Source: Herbiconiux daphne (GTDB taxonomy: Bacteria > Actinomycetota > Actinomycetes > Actinomycetales > Microbacteriaceae). From it: DNA of 64,000 nt. The stretch lies in the NCBI RefSeq assembly GCF_024979295.1, contig NZ_JANLCJ010000001.1:806001-870000 (forward strand). Direction: 5' to 3'. Each line of letters starts with the position of its first letter. Position 1 is the first letter of the stretch. This document shows, one piece after another, positions 35,535 through 45,609 of the stretch. A program made the translations under genes and the position numbers. The notes under the pieces were generated by a model. The model saw nothing but the letters and a program-made list of their open reading frames with translations, made no database searches and was not told the DNA's origin.

Positions 35535-35823
35535 ACTCGACCCGGTCATCCACGCACAGGCGAGGCTGCGCATCGTGTCGGCGCTGGCCACCCTCGACGC
35601 CGACGAGGCCATCACCTTCCCGCGCCTGCAGGAACTGCTCGACATGACCGCCGGCAACCTCTCCACCCACCTGCGCAAGCTCGAGGATGCCGGCTACGTC
35701 GGCGTCTCGAAGACTCACGAGGCTCGCACTCCCGTCACCTACCTCGCGCTCACGCGCTCGGGCCGTCGCGCCTTCGAGGACTACACCGAGGCCCTCCGCG
35801 ACCTGCTCGGGGGCACGTCATGA
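35527..35823 (+). CDS. Winged-helix transcriptional regulator (ArsR/MarR-like)
   Basis: A 98-residue DNA-binding protein consisting of one winged helix: RLRIVSALATLDADEAITF, then the recognition helix region LQELLDMTAGNLSTHLRKLE, then the wing DAGYVGVSKTHEARTPVTYL. This compact group is often found next to a membrane protein. It probably binds the inverted repeats upstream of the pair and regulates its own operon; that is an inference. It has no cysteine pair or other obvious ligand site. Confidence 0.8.
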   Translation: MSELDPVIHAQARLRIVSALATLDADEAITFPRLQELLDMTAGNLSTHLRKLEDAGYVGVSKTHEARTPVTYLALTRSGRRAFEDYTEALRDLLGGTS

Positions 35824-35857
35824 CGACCCGCCCCACGCACGGCGTAGGCTCGGGCGG

Positions 35858-36583
35858 GTGAATGAGCGCGAGCGGGAATTCGACGAGTCCTGGCAGAAGT
35901 GGCACGAGGCCCGGTTGAGAATGGTCACCGCACCGCACGGCATCGCCTCCCTGGTCGCCACCGACTGGCTCTCGCTCGACCCACAACGCCTCGACTCCCT
36001 CGACGGCGAGTGGTACCTCGACGGCGCGTCGATCGTCGGCGACTCCTTCACCATCGAGCAGGGCGGCGAGGTGCTGCTCGGCGGGCGGGTGCTGCGGCAC
36101 TTCCGGCGCGACGACCAGGTGGCTCTGCGCATCTTCGACCCCGAAGCCCCGACGCGGGCCGCGGTCGCCGACATCGACGCATTCGCGCCCGATGAGTCGT
36201 GGGCGCTCATCGGCAACTTCACGCCTGCCGCCGAGGGCGACACTCTCGCGGTCGACGAGATCGACGGCTACGTCGAGAACGAGAGCCTCGCCGGCACGAT
36301 CACCGTCGAGATCGCCGGTGAGACCGTCGAGCTGCTCGCCACCGGGTCGCCGACGAACATGCAGGTCGTCATCTCCGACGCCACCAGCGGCTCGGAGACC
36401 TACCGGTTCCGGTTTCTCCGAATCCACCACGACGGCAGCGAGGGCGACATCCCCGTCGACTTCAACCGCGCCTATCTGCCTCCGTGCGTCTTCGCCGACT
36501 TCTACGTCTGCCCCCTTCCGCCCGCGCAGAACCGGCTCACCATGCCCGTGCGCGCGGGCGAGAAGAACGTCGTCACCCGCTGA
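35858..36583 (+). CDS. DUF1684 protein
   Basis: A 241-residue protein of the DUF1684 family, recognised by the C-terminal IPVDFNRAYLPPCVFADFYVCPLPPAQNRL and by YRFRFLRI before it. Proteins of this family are small, soluble and uncharacterised. The GTG at 35858 is the only start that fits the leaderless signal TAGGCT (35845-35850) with its 7-nt gap; a nearby ATG at 35862 is out of frame. Confidence 0.78.
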   Translation: MNEREREFDESWQKWHEARLRMVTAPHGIASLVATDWLSLDPQRLDSLDGEWYLDGASIVGDSFTIEQGGEVLLGGRVLRHFRRDDQVALRIFDPEAPTRAAVADIDAFAPDESWALIGNFTPAAEGDTLAVDEIDGYVENESLAGTITVEIAGETVELLATGSPTNMQVVISDATSGSETYRFRFLRIHHDGSEGDIPVDFNRAYLPPCVFADFYVCPLPPAQNRLTMPVRAGEKNVVTR

Positions 36584-36665
36584 CCGGTTCGGCCCGCCAC
36601 CGGCTCGCCCGGCTGCGCGCGCTCCCCACTGCCCGCTGACCCGGCGCGAGTGGGAGGCTTGACCC

Positions 36666-38669
36666 ATGACCAATCGCCTTGCCGACGCGATCAGCCCCTA
36701 CCTGCGGTCGCACGCCGAGAACCCCGTCGACTGGTTCCCTTGGGGAGAGCAGGCGTTCGCGGCCGCGCGGGAGCGCGACGTGCCGGTGCTCGTGTCGATC
36801 GGCTACTCCACCTGCCACTGGTGCCACGTGATGGCGCGCGAGACCTTCAGCGATCCCGCCCTCGCCGCCTACCTCAACGAGCACTTCGTGGCCATCAAGG
36901 TCGACCGCGAAGAGCACCCCGAGGTCGACACGGTCTACCTCGCGGCCGCCGGTGCCTTCACCCAGGAGCTCGGCTGGCCCCTCAACGTGTTCGTCACGCC
37001 CGAGGGCAAGGCGTTCTACGGGGGAACGTATTCACCGCCCACGCCGCTGCCGGGGCATCCGTCGTTCCAGCAGGTGCTGGGGGCGGTGACGGATGCCTGG
37101 ACCACCCATCGCTCCGACGTGCTCGTCTCGGCCGACCAGGTGGCCGATGCGCTCGCGGCCGGCCAGCAGGGTCTGGCGGCCGGCGCATCCGGAGCCCTCA
37201 TCGACGACTTCGGGCCCCTCGTGAGCGAGCTCGCGCAGTATGAAGACGTGCAGTTCGGCGGGTTCGGCGGGGCGCCGAAGTTCCCGGTGGCGCCGGTGCT
37301 TCGGTTCTTGCTCGAGCTGGGGTCGCCCGATGCGACGGCCCTGGCCACGCGGATGCTCGAGGCCATGGCCGGTTCTGAGCTGCGCGACGGGGTCGAGGGC
37401 GGCTTCTTCCGCTATGCGACTCGGCGCGACTGGAGCGAGCCGCACTACGAGCGCATGCTCTACGACAACGCCCTGCTGCTCGACGCCTACACGATGCTCT
37501 GGGCCCGGGAACCGTCGCTCGAGTGGGCGCGGGATGCCGCGTCGGGCATCGCGGGGTTTCTGATCGACGTGATGCAGCTGCCCTCGGGCGGCTTCGCGTC
37601 GGCACAGGATTCCGAGAGCACCGTCGACGGCGCGCGCGTCGAGGGCGGCTACTACCGCCTCGACGCGGCGGCCCGAGCCGGGCAGACGCCCCCCGCGCTC
37701 GACGAGAAGGTGCTCTCGGGCTGGAACGGTCTGGCGATCGGTGCGCTCGCGCAGGCCTCGTTCGTGTTCGCCCGGGAGGACTGGTCGAGGGCGGCGGAAC
37801 ACGCCGCCGACTACCTGCTCGGCGCGCACGCGGCGCCGGGGGGATCGCTCGTGCGCGCCTCGATCGACGGCCGGGTGTCGTCGGCCGCTGCCACGCTCGA
37901 GGACTACGGCATGCTGTCCGAGGGCCTGCTGCGGCTCGCGGCCGTGAGCGGGTCGGCGCGGTATGCCATGGCCGGGCAGATGCTGATCGACGCGGTGCTC
38001 GACTCCGGGTTCGCGGCACCGGGCGGGGGAGACCCGGTGCTGCGGTCGCAGGGGCTCGCGGTCGACCTGGATCCGTCGGAGGGCGCCTACCCCTCGGGCA
38101 CCAGCGCGGTGGCGTCGGCCTGCCTGCTGCTGCATTCACTCACCGCGGCGAGCCGCTATCGCGACGCGGCCGTGGCGGCGTTGGCGCCGCTCACCGGCGA
38201 GGCCCAGGCGCGCCCGATCTCGTTCGGCGCGACGCTGCAGGTATTCGTGAAGCTGGCGCGGCCGGCCGAGCAGCTCGTGCTGATCGAGCCCGACTCGGTC
38301 GGCGCGGCGGGCGCGGCTGACGCGGCGGGTGCGGCTGACGTGTCGGGCGGGGCTGACGCTGTCGGCGCGACTGGCACGACGAGCGCGGCTGGCGCTATCG
38401 GTGCCGCCGGCGAGACGGGCGTGGCCGGCGCGCCCGAATCGGATGCTCGCGCGATGGCCGCCGCGGGCCTGGAGGCCGCCGTGCGCACCTGGACCGCAGC
38501 CGCCATCGTCGCCCGCGCCACCGAGCAGGAGGCGCGCACTCTCGCCGACGCCGGATTCGAGCTCTTCGCCGACCGCGTGGCGCGAGATGGGCAGCCCACC
38601 GCCTATCGCTGCTTCGACTTCGTCTGCCGGCTGCCGGCCACGATGGCGTCGGAGCTCACCGCGCCCTAG
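36666..38669 (+). CDS. DUF255 thioredoxin-domain protein (YyaL type)
   Basis: A 667-residue protein with an N-terminal thioredoxin-like domain, [18 protein letters not shown], whose redox pair is Cys50 and Cys53. A long (alpha/alpha)6 barrel-like region follows with [37 protein letters not shown] and [14 protein letters not shown]. Bacterial YyaL and its eukaryotic relative SPATA20 share this layout; the function is unknown, though a sugar-epimerase-like fold is predicted. An Ala/Gly-rich insertion of about 45 residues (about 545-595) near the C-terminus is specific to this copy as far as I can tell. GGGAGG lies about 9 nt before the ATG. Confidence 0.85.
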   Translation: MTNRLADAISPYLRSHAENPVDWFPWGEQAFAAARERDVPVLVSIGYSTCHWCHVMARETFSDPALAAYLNEHFVAIKVDREEHPEVDTVYLAAAGAFTQELGWPLNVFVTPEGKAFYGGTYSPPTPLPGHPSFQQVLGAVTDAWTTHRSDVLVSADQVADALAAGQQGLAAGASGALIDDFGPLVSELAQYEDVQFGGFGGAPKFPVAPVLRFLLELGSPDATALATRMLEAMAGSELRDGVEGGFFRYATRRDWSEPHYERMLYDNALLLDAYTMLWAREPSLEWARDAASGIAGFLIDVMQLPSGGFASAQDSESTVDGARVEGGYYRLDAAARAGQTPPALDEKVLSGWNGLAIGALAQASFVFAREDWSRAAEHAADYLLGAHAAPGGSLVRASIDGRVSSAAATLEDYGMLSEGLLRLAAVSGSARYAMAGQMLIDAVLDSGFAAPGGGDPVLRSQGLAVDLDPSEGAYPSGTSAVASACLLLHSLTAASRYRDAAVAALAPLTGEAQARPISFGATLQVFVKLARPAEQLVLIEPDSVGAAGAADAAGAADVSGGADAVGATGTTSAAGAIGAAGETGVAGAPESDARAMAAAGLEAAVRTWTAAAIVARATEQEARTLADAGFELFADRVARDGQPTAYRCFDFVCRLPATMASELTAP

Positions 38670-38675
38670 GCCGCC

Positions 38676-38775
38676 GCACCTCGTTTGGCCGCACCCCGCG
38701 TGGCGGCACCCTGCTTTGCAGCACCCTGCTCGGCGACACCCTACCGCGCCGCCCCCAGGGGCGCCGCACCCCAGG
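38676..38775. repeat. Short GCACC-type direct repeats
   Basis: The 127-bp gap after the DUF255 gene holds imperfect units of about 15-17 bp such as GGCGGCACCCTGC, GCAGCACCCTGC and GGCGACACCCTAC. No gene or clear terminator is visible. Confidence 0.55.
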
Positions 38776-38796
38776 CCGCGGCCCAGCGCGACCGCG

Positions 38797-39648
38797 TCAG
38801 ACGGCGCGACCGCCGGCCGGATCGACCCACGGCTCGAGCGGCCCGTCGTAGACCGCCACCGAGGGCACTCCCAGCAGTGTCAAGGCGAGAGCGTCGGATG
38901 CCGCCGCCACCCCCGCCGCGCAATAGGTCACCACGCGCTTCGCCCCGAGCACCGCAGCGAAGCGCTCCCGCAGAACGGCCGGCTTCAGCAGTCGCTGCGC
39001 CTCGCGGTCGTGCAGCGCCGATGCCGCGATCGTCACGCTGCCGGGAATTCCCCCGATCGTGTCTCCGCCCGCGAACACCAGTGCGCCCGGCGCGATGCCG
39101 GCAGCGATCTGCTCGACTTCGGCCCGGCCGGCCCAGGACTCAGGTCGCTCGGTGCCGATGAAGAGGGCCTCGCGCGGCTCGACCGCACCGGTGTGCACCG
39201 GCCGGTCTTCCCTGAACCACTTGGTGTAACCGCCGTCGAGCACCGCGACCCGGTCGTGGCCGAACGCCCGGAAGAGCCACCACAGCCGTGCCGCCCACTC
39301 GCCGCCGTCGGTGTCGTAGACGATCACCGTGGTGTCGTTGTCGACGCCGACGGATGCCGCCGCGGCTTCGAACCGGTCGACCGACGGGCGAGCGAACGCA
39401 TGGCCCGCGCCGGCGTCGGAGAACTGGGCCAGTACGTCGGCGAACACGGCGCCGGGAACGTGGCCGTGCACCAGGAAGTGCTGCAGCCCGCTCAGCCAGA
39501 GCGCGCCGCCTTCAGCCGACCGCGACTGCTGCACCGTGGCGTCGAGCACGACGATGCTGTCGGAGCCGAGGTGGTCGGCCAGCCACTGCGTCGACACGAG
39601 GGGCGACGCGAGCTGGGGAGCGACTCGAGGGGGGTCGATTGTGGTCAC
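38797..39648 (-). CDS. Rhodanese-type sulfurtransferase
   Basis: A 283-residue tandem-rhodanese protein of the thiosulfate/3-mercaptopyruvate sulfurtransferase group, which transfers sulfur to cyanide or thiols. Domain 1 (about 10-140) begins VSTQWLADHLGSDSIVVLDA; domain 2 (about 160-283) carries the active-site loop YCAAGVAAASDAL with Cys243. The loop differs from the classical CGSGVTA and CRKGVTA patterns, so donor preference cannot be read. The GTG start is leaderless: TAGCGT (39655-39660, minus) lies 6 nt upstream. Confidence 0.83.
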   Translation of the reverse strand: MTTIDPPRVAPQLASPLVSTQWLADHLGSDSIVVLDATVQQSRSAEGGALWLSGLQHFLVHGHVPGAVFADVLAQFSDAGAGHAFARPSVDRFEAAAASVGVDNDTTVIVYDTDGGEWAARLWWLFRAFGHDRVAVLDGGYTKWFREDRPVHTGAVEPREALFIGTERPESWAGRAEVEQIAAGIAPGALVFAGGDTIGGIPGSVTIAASALHDREAQRLLKPAVLRERFAAVLGAKRVVTYCAAGVAAASDALALTLLGVPSVAVYDGPLEPWVDPAGGRAV

Positions 39649-39700
39649 GGCTCAACGCTAGGCGCTGCCTCCGACGCCAGCCTGTGGGTTGCAACAGAAA

Positions 39701-39716
39701 GTAACGTGAAGGTAAC
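39701..39716. promoter_or_regulatory. GTAAC direct repeat, possible response-regulator site
   Basis: GTAAC occurs at 39701 and 39712, one helical turn apart, in the gap between the rhodanese and ABC exporter genes. Spacing and sequence resemble sites of OmpR-type regulators such as MtrA. A second direct repeat, CGATGTAAGC, occurs twice further downstream (about 39778 and 39801). Confidence 0.35.
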
Positions 39717-39870
39717 GGCGGCTGTCTCCGACCACGCGCGACAGGCCTCTCCACCGATGTCAGCGGCCCTCCGGCTCGATGTAAGCACCGTGTGAGTGCG
39801 ATGTAAGCGCCCCGCGGCACGATCGACCTCGAACTTCACATCACGTTCGCAACGATCGAAAGGAGATCGA

Positions 39871-40893
39871 ATGCCGAAATCAACCGAGTGGGCCGTCGAG
39901 GCCCACGGGCTCGTCAAAGTGTTCGGAGACAACAGAGCGGTCGACGGTGTCGACCTCAGCGTGCGCACCGGCACCGTCTACGGCGTGCTCGGCCCGAACG
40001 GCGCCGGCAAGACCACGACCATCCGCATGCTCGCCACACTTCTCAAGCCCGACGGGGGCGATGCCACGATCTTCGGTCACGACATCCGTCGCGAACCGCA
40101 GATCGTGCGGCAGCTGATCGGCGTCACCGGTCAATACGCCTCCGTCGACGAGACCCTGAGCGCCACCGAGAACCTGGTGCTCTTCTCGCGCCTCAACGGG
40201 CTCAGCCGCGCCGACTCGCGCCGCAAGTCGGCCGAGCTGCTCGAGGAGTTCGGGCTCACCGAAGCCGCCAAGCGCCCCCTCAAGAACTTCTCCGGCGGCA
40301 TGCGCCGACGGCTCGACCTGGCCGCGAGCCTCATCTCGCAGCCCCCGCTGATCTTTCTCGACGAACCCACCACGGGCCTCGACCCGCGCACCCGCTCGCA
40401 GATGTGGGACACCATCCGCCGCCTGGTCGCCACAGGTTCGACCGTGCTGCTCACCACGCAGTACCTCGACGAGGCCGACCAGCTCGCCGACCGCATCGCG
40501 GTCATCGACCGCGGCATCGTGGTGGCCGAGGGCACCGCGACCGAGCTGAAGAACTCGGTCGGGTCGGCCTCGCTGCTGCTGAAGCTCGCGGATGCCGCCA
40601 ACCTGCAGCGGGCGAGGCTCGCCATTCTCGACGTGCTCGGCGTCGAGTCGGTGCTCACGCCCGAGGCCGGCCGCATCACGGCGCCCATGAGCGACCCCGA
40701 CACGGTCACCGACCTGTTGCTGCGGCTACGCGAGGAGGGCATCGCGGTGGCGGAGCTCTCGGTGCAGCAGCCCACGCTCGACGAGGTGTTCCTGGCGCTC
40801 ACCGGCCACTCGGCCACCGAAGAAGAAGCGGCCGACGCCGCGAAGGCCGCCGCCGCGGGCGGCCCCGAACGCGAACTGGAGGACGCACGATGA
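39871..40893 (+). CDS. ABC exporter ATP-binding protein (DrrA family)
   Basis: A 340-residue ATPase subunit of a two-component exporter. Walker A is GPNGAGKTTTIRML (near residue 39), the signature motif NFSGGMRRRLDLAASL (near 140), Walker B PPLIFLDEPTTGLDPRTR, and a C-terminal accessory domain follows, as in daunorubicin-resistance DrrA proteins. AAGGAG sits 7 nt before the ATG. It overlaps the permease by 4 bp (ATGA). Transport of an antibiotic, pigment or lipid is expected; the substrate is not evident. Confidence 0.88.
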   Translation: MPKSTEWAVEAHGLVKVFGDNRAVDGVDLSVRTGTVYGVLGPNGAGKTTTIRMLATLLKPDGGDATIFGHDIRREPQIVRQLIGVTGQYASVDETLSATENLVLFSRLNGLSRADSRRKSAELLEEFGLTEAAKRPLKNFSGGMRRRLDLAASLISQPPLIFLDEPTTGLDPRTRSQMWDTIRRLVATGSTVLLTTQYLDEADQLADRIAVIDRGIVVAEGTATELKNSVGSASLLLKLADAANLQRARLAILDVLGVESVLTPEAGRITAPMSDPDTVTDLLLRLREEGIAVAELSVQQPTLDEVFLALTGHSATEEEAADAAKAAAAGGPERELEDAR

Positions 40894-41705
40894 GCTCGCT
40901 CACCATCACCCCGGGTGCCTCCCGCACCCTCAAGAACCACGTCAGCATCGGGCAGACCGTGCAGAACTCGTTCAGCATGGCCTGGCGCGGGTTGCTCAAG
41001 ATCCGCCGCACCCCCGAGCAGCTGATCGACGTCACCCTGCAGCCGATCATCTTCACCCTGATGTTCTCCTACATCTTCGGTGGGGCCATCGCCGGCAGCG
41101 TGGCAGACTACCTGCCCACCCTCATCCCCGGCATCCTCGTGCAGACCGTCATCACGACCTCGGTCGTCACCGGCGTGCAACTGCGCGAAGACATGGACAA
41201 GGGCGTGTTCGACCGCTTCAAGTCGCTGCCGATCGCCCGCATCGCGCCGCTCGCCGGAGCGCTGCTGGCCGACACCGTGCGCTACGCGATCGCCACGACG
41301 CTCACCTTCGTGATGGGTTTCGTGCTCGGCTACCGCCCCGAGGGCGGCCTCGGCAACGTGGTGGTGGCCGCGCTGCTCGTGATCGTGAGCTCGTGGGCGA
41401 TCAGCTGGATCTTCGCGTTCTTCGGCGTCATCGCCCGCAGCGCGTCGAGCGTGCAGGGCATCTCGTTCCTCGTGCTGTTCCCGCTGACGTTCCTCTCGAA
41501 CGCGTTCGTGTCGCCCGACACGATGCCGCCGTTCCTGCAGTGGTTCGTCAACATCAACCCGGTGTCGCACCTCGTCACCGCCGTGCGCGACCTGGCGAAC
41601 AACGGCATGTGGACCTCGGATGCCTGGCTGTCGCTGCTCGGTGCCGCCGTGATCGTCGCGATCTTCGCGCCGCTCACCGTGCGCGCCTACATGAAGAAGG
41701 CCTAG
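40890..41705 (+). CDS. ABC exporter permease (DrrB / ABC-2 type)
   Basis: A 271-residue ABC-2-type permease with six hydrophobic segments (QPIIFTLMFSYIFGGAIAGS; TLIPGILVQTVITTSVVTG; YAIATTLTFVMGFVLGY; VVVAALLVIVSSWAISWIF; SFLVLFPLTFLSNAFVSPDT; SLLGAAVIVAIFAPLTV). The motif SNAFVSPDTMPPFLQWFVNINPVSHL is typical of DrrB partners. Translation is coupled to the ATPase gene through ATGA at 40890-40893. It converges on the SARP-type regulator, leaving only 3 bp between stops. Confidence 0.88.
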   Translation: MSSLTITPGASRTLKNHVSIGQTVQNSFSMAWRGLLKIRRTPEQLIDVTLQPIIFTLMFSYIFGGAIAGSVADYLPTLIPGILVQTVITTSVVTGVQLREDMDKGVFDRFKSLPIARIAPLAGALLADTVRYAIATTLTFVMGFVLGYRPEGGLGNVVVAALLVIVSSWAISWIFAFFGVIARSASSVQGISFLVLFPLTFLSNAFVSPDTMPPFLQWFVNINPVSHLVTAVRDLANNGMWTSDAWLSLLGAAVIVAIFAPLTVRAYMKKA

Positions 41706-41708
41706 CGG

Positions 41709-44700
41709 TCACACCCGCGGAGCCCACGACCAGGGGCCCGGCGTGCGCAGCAACTCTGCGACACGGCCGGGCCTCTCGTCTGCCGTCACCGCGGCGGCGG
41801 CATCCAGGGCTCCCGCGATCTCGTCGGGGGTGAAGCTGCGGCCGAAGCGCGCGAAGAGCGGGTCGAGGTGCAGGGCAGGCGCGTCTTGGCGGGCCGAGAG
41901 CACGTGGGCGAGGGCGAGCAGCTCCAACCCGACGCCGGCAGGAATGGGGAACCCCGCGGATGCCCGGGCCCGGTCTTCGACCCAGACGGCGAGCCCGATG
42001 ACCGAGGCACCGAGCACCGGCCGATCGACGAAGCCTGACATCCACCGCAGGCTCGCCAGGGTGCGCGCGCGCAGGCGGCGGGCGATGACCACGTCTTCGC
42101 CGTCGCGACCGGTCTCGTCGACCACGAGAGTGGTGAGCACGGCCGAGAGCACCATGCGATACCACGGCGACGCCCGGGTGCCGGGGGCGCCGAACGAGGT
42201 GAGGGCGCGCAGGTGCAGCTCCCGCGCCTCGTCGAGGCGGCCGTGGGCCCGGTAGACCTCGGCCTTGCCGGCGAGCCCGATCGAGGCGATGTCGACGCCG
42301 TCGGTCTCTCCGGGCGACTCGATCAGGCGCTCGAAGATCTCGAGGGCCTCGTCGAGCTCGCCCACCGAGATGTCGTTGGTGGCGACGGTCCACTCGAGCT
42401 GCCGGATGTCTTCGGCGGCGCCGATCTGCGTCAGCCCGATGCGCGCGCGCCGGGCCCAGCGCAGCGCCTCCTCGGGTTCGGCGCTCTGGCTGTGCAGCGA
42501 ACCGAGCATCTGGCTCGCCATCGCCCCGCCCCAGGTGTCGCCGATGGAGTCGGCGAGCCGCACGGCGCCGCGGGCCAGACGGATCGCGTCGTCGCGGCGC
42601 CCGTCGTTCTCGGCCGAGACGCTGCCGACCAACGCGCCCACCATGGCCGTGGCGCGGTCGGGCGACGAGGCCGCCGCCTCGATCGCAGCTGTCACGCGCT
42701 GCTCGTCGCCGGCGGCCAGCAGGATCGAGGCCATCGCCCGCAGGCGGTCGTCGTCGATGCCCTCCGCGGCGACGATGCGGCGCAGCCGTGAGAGCGGCAG
42801 CACCGCGAACCGCAGGTCGGCGATCATCGTCGTCGCGCTGATGATGAGCAGCACGGCCGCGAGGTGCTGCACCTCCGCCGGGGTGGGGTCGTAGCGGCGG
42901 ATGCTCTCGAACACCGGCCGGCTGAACGCGAGCACCTCGGAGTGGGCGCTGCGCAAGGTCCAGTAGTAGCCGAGCAGACCGAACACCGACACCACGACGT
43001 CGGGGCGCTCGGCGTCGATGGCGCGGCGCAGCACGTCGATCAGGTTGACCTCTTCGACCGCGATGGCCGCGAAGGTCGCGACCTGACGGCGGCCGTCCAT
43101 CTGCGGCTGCAGGCGGGCCGAGAACTCGACCGCCCAGGCGAACAGGGCGTCGCGCACCTCCATCCGGGTGCCGGCGCGGTCGAGTTGCAGCTGCCCGAAC
43201 TCCCGCACGGTCTCGAGCATGCGGTAGCGCACGCCGGAGGCGGTCTCGCGCAAGGTGACGAGCGACTGGGCCACGAGGGCGTCGAGCAGGTCGGTGACGT
43301 CGGGGTCGGCGCCGGTGCCGCTGGGGCTGCTGCCGCCGCCCGTCACGGCCTGCGCCGCGTCGGCGCTGAAGCCGTCGGCGAACTCCGAGAGCCGGGCGAG
43401 GGCGAGTTGTTCGTCGGTGGCCAGCAGGTTCCAGCTCCACTCGATCACGGCGAGCAGGGTGCGGTGGCGCTCGGGTGCCGAGCGGTCGCCGCCCGCGAGC
43501 AGGGCGAACCGGTTCGAGAGGCGCCGCTCGACCTCGTCGAGGGGCATCGACCGGATGCGCGCCGCGGCGAGTTCGATGGCGAGCGGAAGTCCGTCGAGCC
43601 GGGCGCAGAGTCGAGCCACCGCGTCGAGCGGCAGCTGCGCGCCGGGGCGGGCAGCGGTGGCCCGGTCGAGGAACAGGCGCACGGCGGGGTCGTCGGCGAG
43701 GGCCTCGGGCGCGGTGGCGGCATCCGTCGCTCCGAGCGGCGCGAGCGCGAACACGCGTTCGCTCGAGATGGCGAGAGGAGTGCGGCTCGTCGTGAGCACG
43801 GTGAGTGCGGGGAGTTCGGCGGTGAGCGAGGCGCTCCACTCGGCGGCGGCGTCGATCACGTGCTCGCAGTTGTCGAGCACGAGCAGCGTCGGCGCCTCGG
43901 CGAGGCGGGCGACCACCCGGGTTCGCAGGTCGGCGCGCACGACCTGGTCGCCGATGCGCTTGGTCGACGCCACCTCGCGGATGCCGAGCGCCGACGCCAA
44001 CCCGAAGATCACGTCGTCGGCCGAGCGCACGCTCGCGAGCTCGACCACGATCACCGCCCCGAACCACGACAGGGCCCGTGCGGCTACCTCGTGGGCGACG
44101 CGGGTCTTGCCGAGGCCGCCCGGGCCCAGGATGGTGGTCACCCGTGCGCCGGCCATCAGCCGCTCGATCTCGGCGACGGCCCCGTCACGCCCGATGAGCG
44201 CGTTCGGAGCCGCCCGGATGCCGCGTGCCACCGCCGCCCGGCGGGGCGCGCCGGCCCCGGGCCGCGCGGGTGCGGGCGCGCCTTCGCGCGCGGGCGGGGC
44301 TGCTGCTCGGCCGTCGCTCGCGAGCGTCTCGTGCCTGGTCACAGCGTCGGTCGAGGGCGCGCCTCGACTGCCGAGCAGCGGTTCTTGGCCGCCGTCGTTT
44401 CCGCGCGCCGACCCGGCGTCGGGCGTGGGCGTTGCTCGGGTTCGGGTCGCGTCGTCTGTCGTCATATCGACCGGGCCGCCGGATGCCGCGTCGGCGCTGC
44501 GTGGACCATGGTCGACCTCGAGACGCCCGACGTCGACTCCCGTCGCCACCCGCTCCTCGGCATCGAGCCCGCTCCCGAGGCACCCACCGCGAGCTGCGGC
44601 GCCTGCTGTCGCCGCGCCAGAGTCATCGCCTGCATTCCGACCGGCCTCGCCACGCCCACCTGGAAGGGCTTCGCCGCGGCCACGGGGAACGCCTTCGCCG

Positions 44701-45527
44701 CGCCCACCCGTTGAGCTCACCTCGCCGTGGGCAGTCCAGCGCCCATCGCCAGCCGGGCCGGATTCGGCCTCGCGGGCGAGCAATTCCAGGTTGAGCGACT
44801 GGAGTTCGAGGGCGGGGCTGGTGCCGAAGGCGTCCTGCACGCGCTCGCGGAAGGTGGCGTAGACGCCCACGGCCTCCGTCGATCGGCCGAGGGCGTCGAG
44901 CGCGCGCATGAGCAGCAGGTGTGCGCTGTCGTCGAAGGGCGAGCGCAGGCACAGTCGGCGGGCGAGCGCCTCGGCCTCCACGGCGAGATCGAGGGCGAGG
45001 GATGCCGTGGCGAGCACGGTCTCCAGACCGTCGAGCACGCGGGCCGCGCGATCGATGAGCGCCGACGCGAGGGTGTCGCCATCGAGGTCGGCGCCCGGGG
45101 CGCCGCGCCAGAGCGCGAGGGCGGTCGCGGCGTTCGTGGCGGCATCCGGCCACCGTTCATCGGTGAGGTCGACGCGGGCCTCGTCGAGCAGCCGCTCGGC
45201 CTCGCGCAGGTCGAGGGTCGCGGTGTCGCCGAGCCGGTAGCCCGATGGCGTGGACTCGATCAGGTCGTCGCCGAGGGCCGAGCGGATGCGGGACACGAGC
45301 GTCTGCAGGGCCGCACGGGCGCCGCGGGGAGGTTCGTCAGCCCAGGTCTCCTCGATCAGCCGGTCGGATCCGAGCGCGCGTGGCGCGGCCAGGGCGAGCG
45401 CCACGATGAGCGCTTTGGCCCGGTGCCCGCCGGGCTCCACGAAGCCGTCGCCCGGCTGTCGCACCGCCACCGGGCCGAGCACCGCGACGCGCAGGGACTG
45501 CTGCGGATCCGACGGTTGCTGCTTCAC
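41709..45527 (-). CDS. Large SARP-type regulator (wHTH-BTAD-NB-ARC-TPR)
   Basis: A 1272-residue AfsR/SARP-like regulator. The OmpR-type winged helix covers about residues 10-100 (LVSRIRSALGDDLIESTPSG), the BTAD helical domain about 105-245, and a Gly/Ala/Asp-rich linker of about 200 residues follows. The NTPase P-loop ILGPGGLGKTRVAHEVAARA is near residue 465, with LVLDNCEHVIDAAAEW and PLAIELAAARIRSMPLDEVE as later NB-ARC motifs. The last 400 residues are TPR-like helices. Such proteins activate antibiotic or transport genes; the adjacent DrrAB genes are likely targets. The GTG at 45527 is preferred because TAGCAT (45535-45540, minus) lies 7 nt upstream. Confidence 0.85.
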   Translation of the reverse strand: MKQQPSDPQQSLRVAVLGPVAVRQPGDGFVEPGGHRAKALIVALALAAPRALGSDRLIEETWADEPPRGARAALQTLVSRIRSALGDDLIESTPSGYRLGDTATLDLREAERLLDEARVDLTDERWPDAATNAATALALWRGAPGADLDGDTLASALIDRAARVLDGLETVLATASLALDLAVEAEALARRLCLRSPFDDSAHLLLMRALDALGRSTEAVGVYATFRERVQDAFGTSPALELQSLNLELLAREAESGPAGDGRWTAHGEVSSTGGRGEGVPRGRGEALPGGRGEAGRNAGDDSGAATAGAAARGGCLGSGLDAEERVATGVDVGRLEVDHGPRSADAASGGPVDMTTDDATRTRATPTPDAGSARGNDGGQEPLLGSRGAPSTDAVTRHETLASDGRAAAPPAREGAPAPARPGAGAPRRAAVARGIRAAPNALIGRDGAVAEIERLMAGARVTTILGPGGLGKTRVAHEVAARALSWFGAVIVVELASVRSADDVIFGLASALGIREVASTKRIGDQVVRADLRTRVVARLAEAPTLLVLDNCEHVIDAAAEWSASLTAELPALTVLTTSRTPLAISSERVFALAPLGATDAATAPEALADDPAVRLFLDRATAARPGAQLPLDAVARLCARLDGLPLAIELAAARIRSMPLDEVERRLSNRFALLAGGDRSAPERHRTLLAVIEWSWNLLATDEQLALARLSEFADGFSADAAQAVTGGGSSPSGTGADPDVTDLLDALVAQSLVTLRETASGVRYRMLETVREFGQLQLDRAGTRMEVRDALFAWAVEFSARLQPQMDGRRQVATFAAIAVEEVNLIDVLRRAIDAERPDVVVSVFGLLGYYWTLRSAHSEVLAFSRPVFESIRRYDPTPAEVQHLAAVLLIISATTMIADLRFAVLPLSRLRRIVAAEGIDDDRLRAMASILLAAGDEQRVTAAIEAAASSPDRATAMVGALVGSVSAENDGRRDDAIRLARGAVRLADSIGDTWGGAMASQMLGSLHSQSAEPEEALRWARRARIGLTQIGAAEDIRQLEWTVATNDISVGELDEALEIFERLIESPGETDGVDIASIGLAGKAEVYRAHGRLDEARELHLRALTSFGAPGTRASPWYRMVLSAVLTTLVVDETGRDGEDVVIARRLRARTLASLRWMSGFVDRPVLGASVIGLAVWVEDRARASAGFPIPAGVGLELLALAHVLSARQDAPALHLDPLFARFGRSFTPDEIAGALDAAAAVTADERPGRVAELLRTPGPWSWAPRV

Positions 45528-45609
45528 CCCGGCAATGCTAGTCAGATGCTCTGCCCAGCACCTGATCAGGCACGCGTGCCACACTGGAGCCAAGGCCGCA
45601 GAGCGGCTT

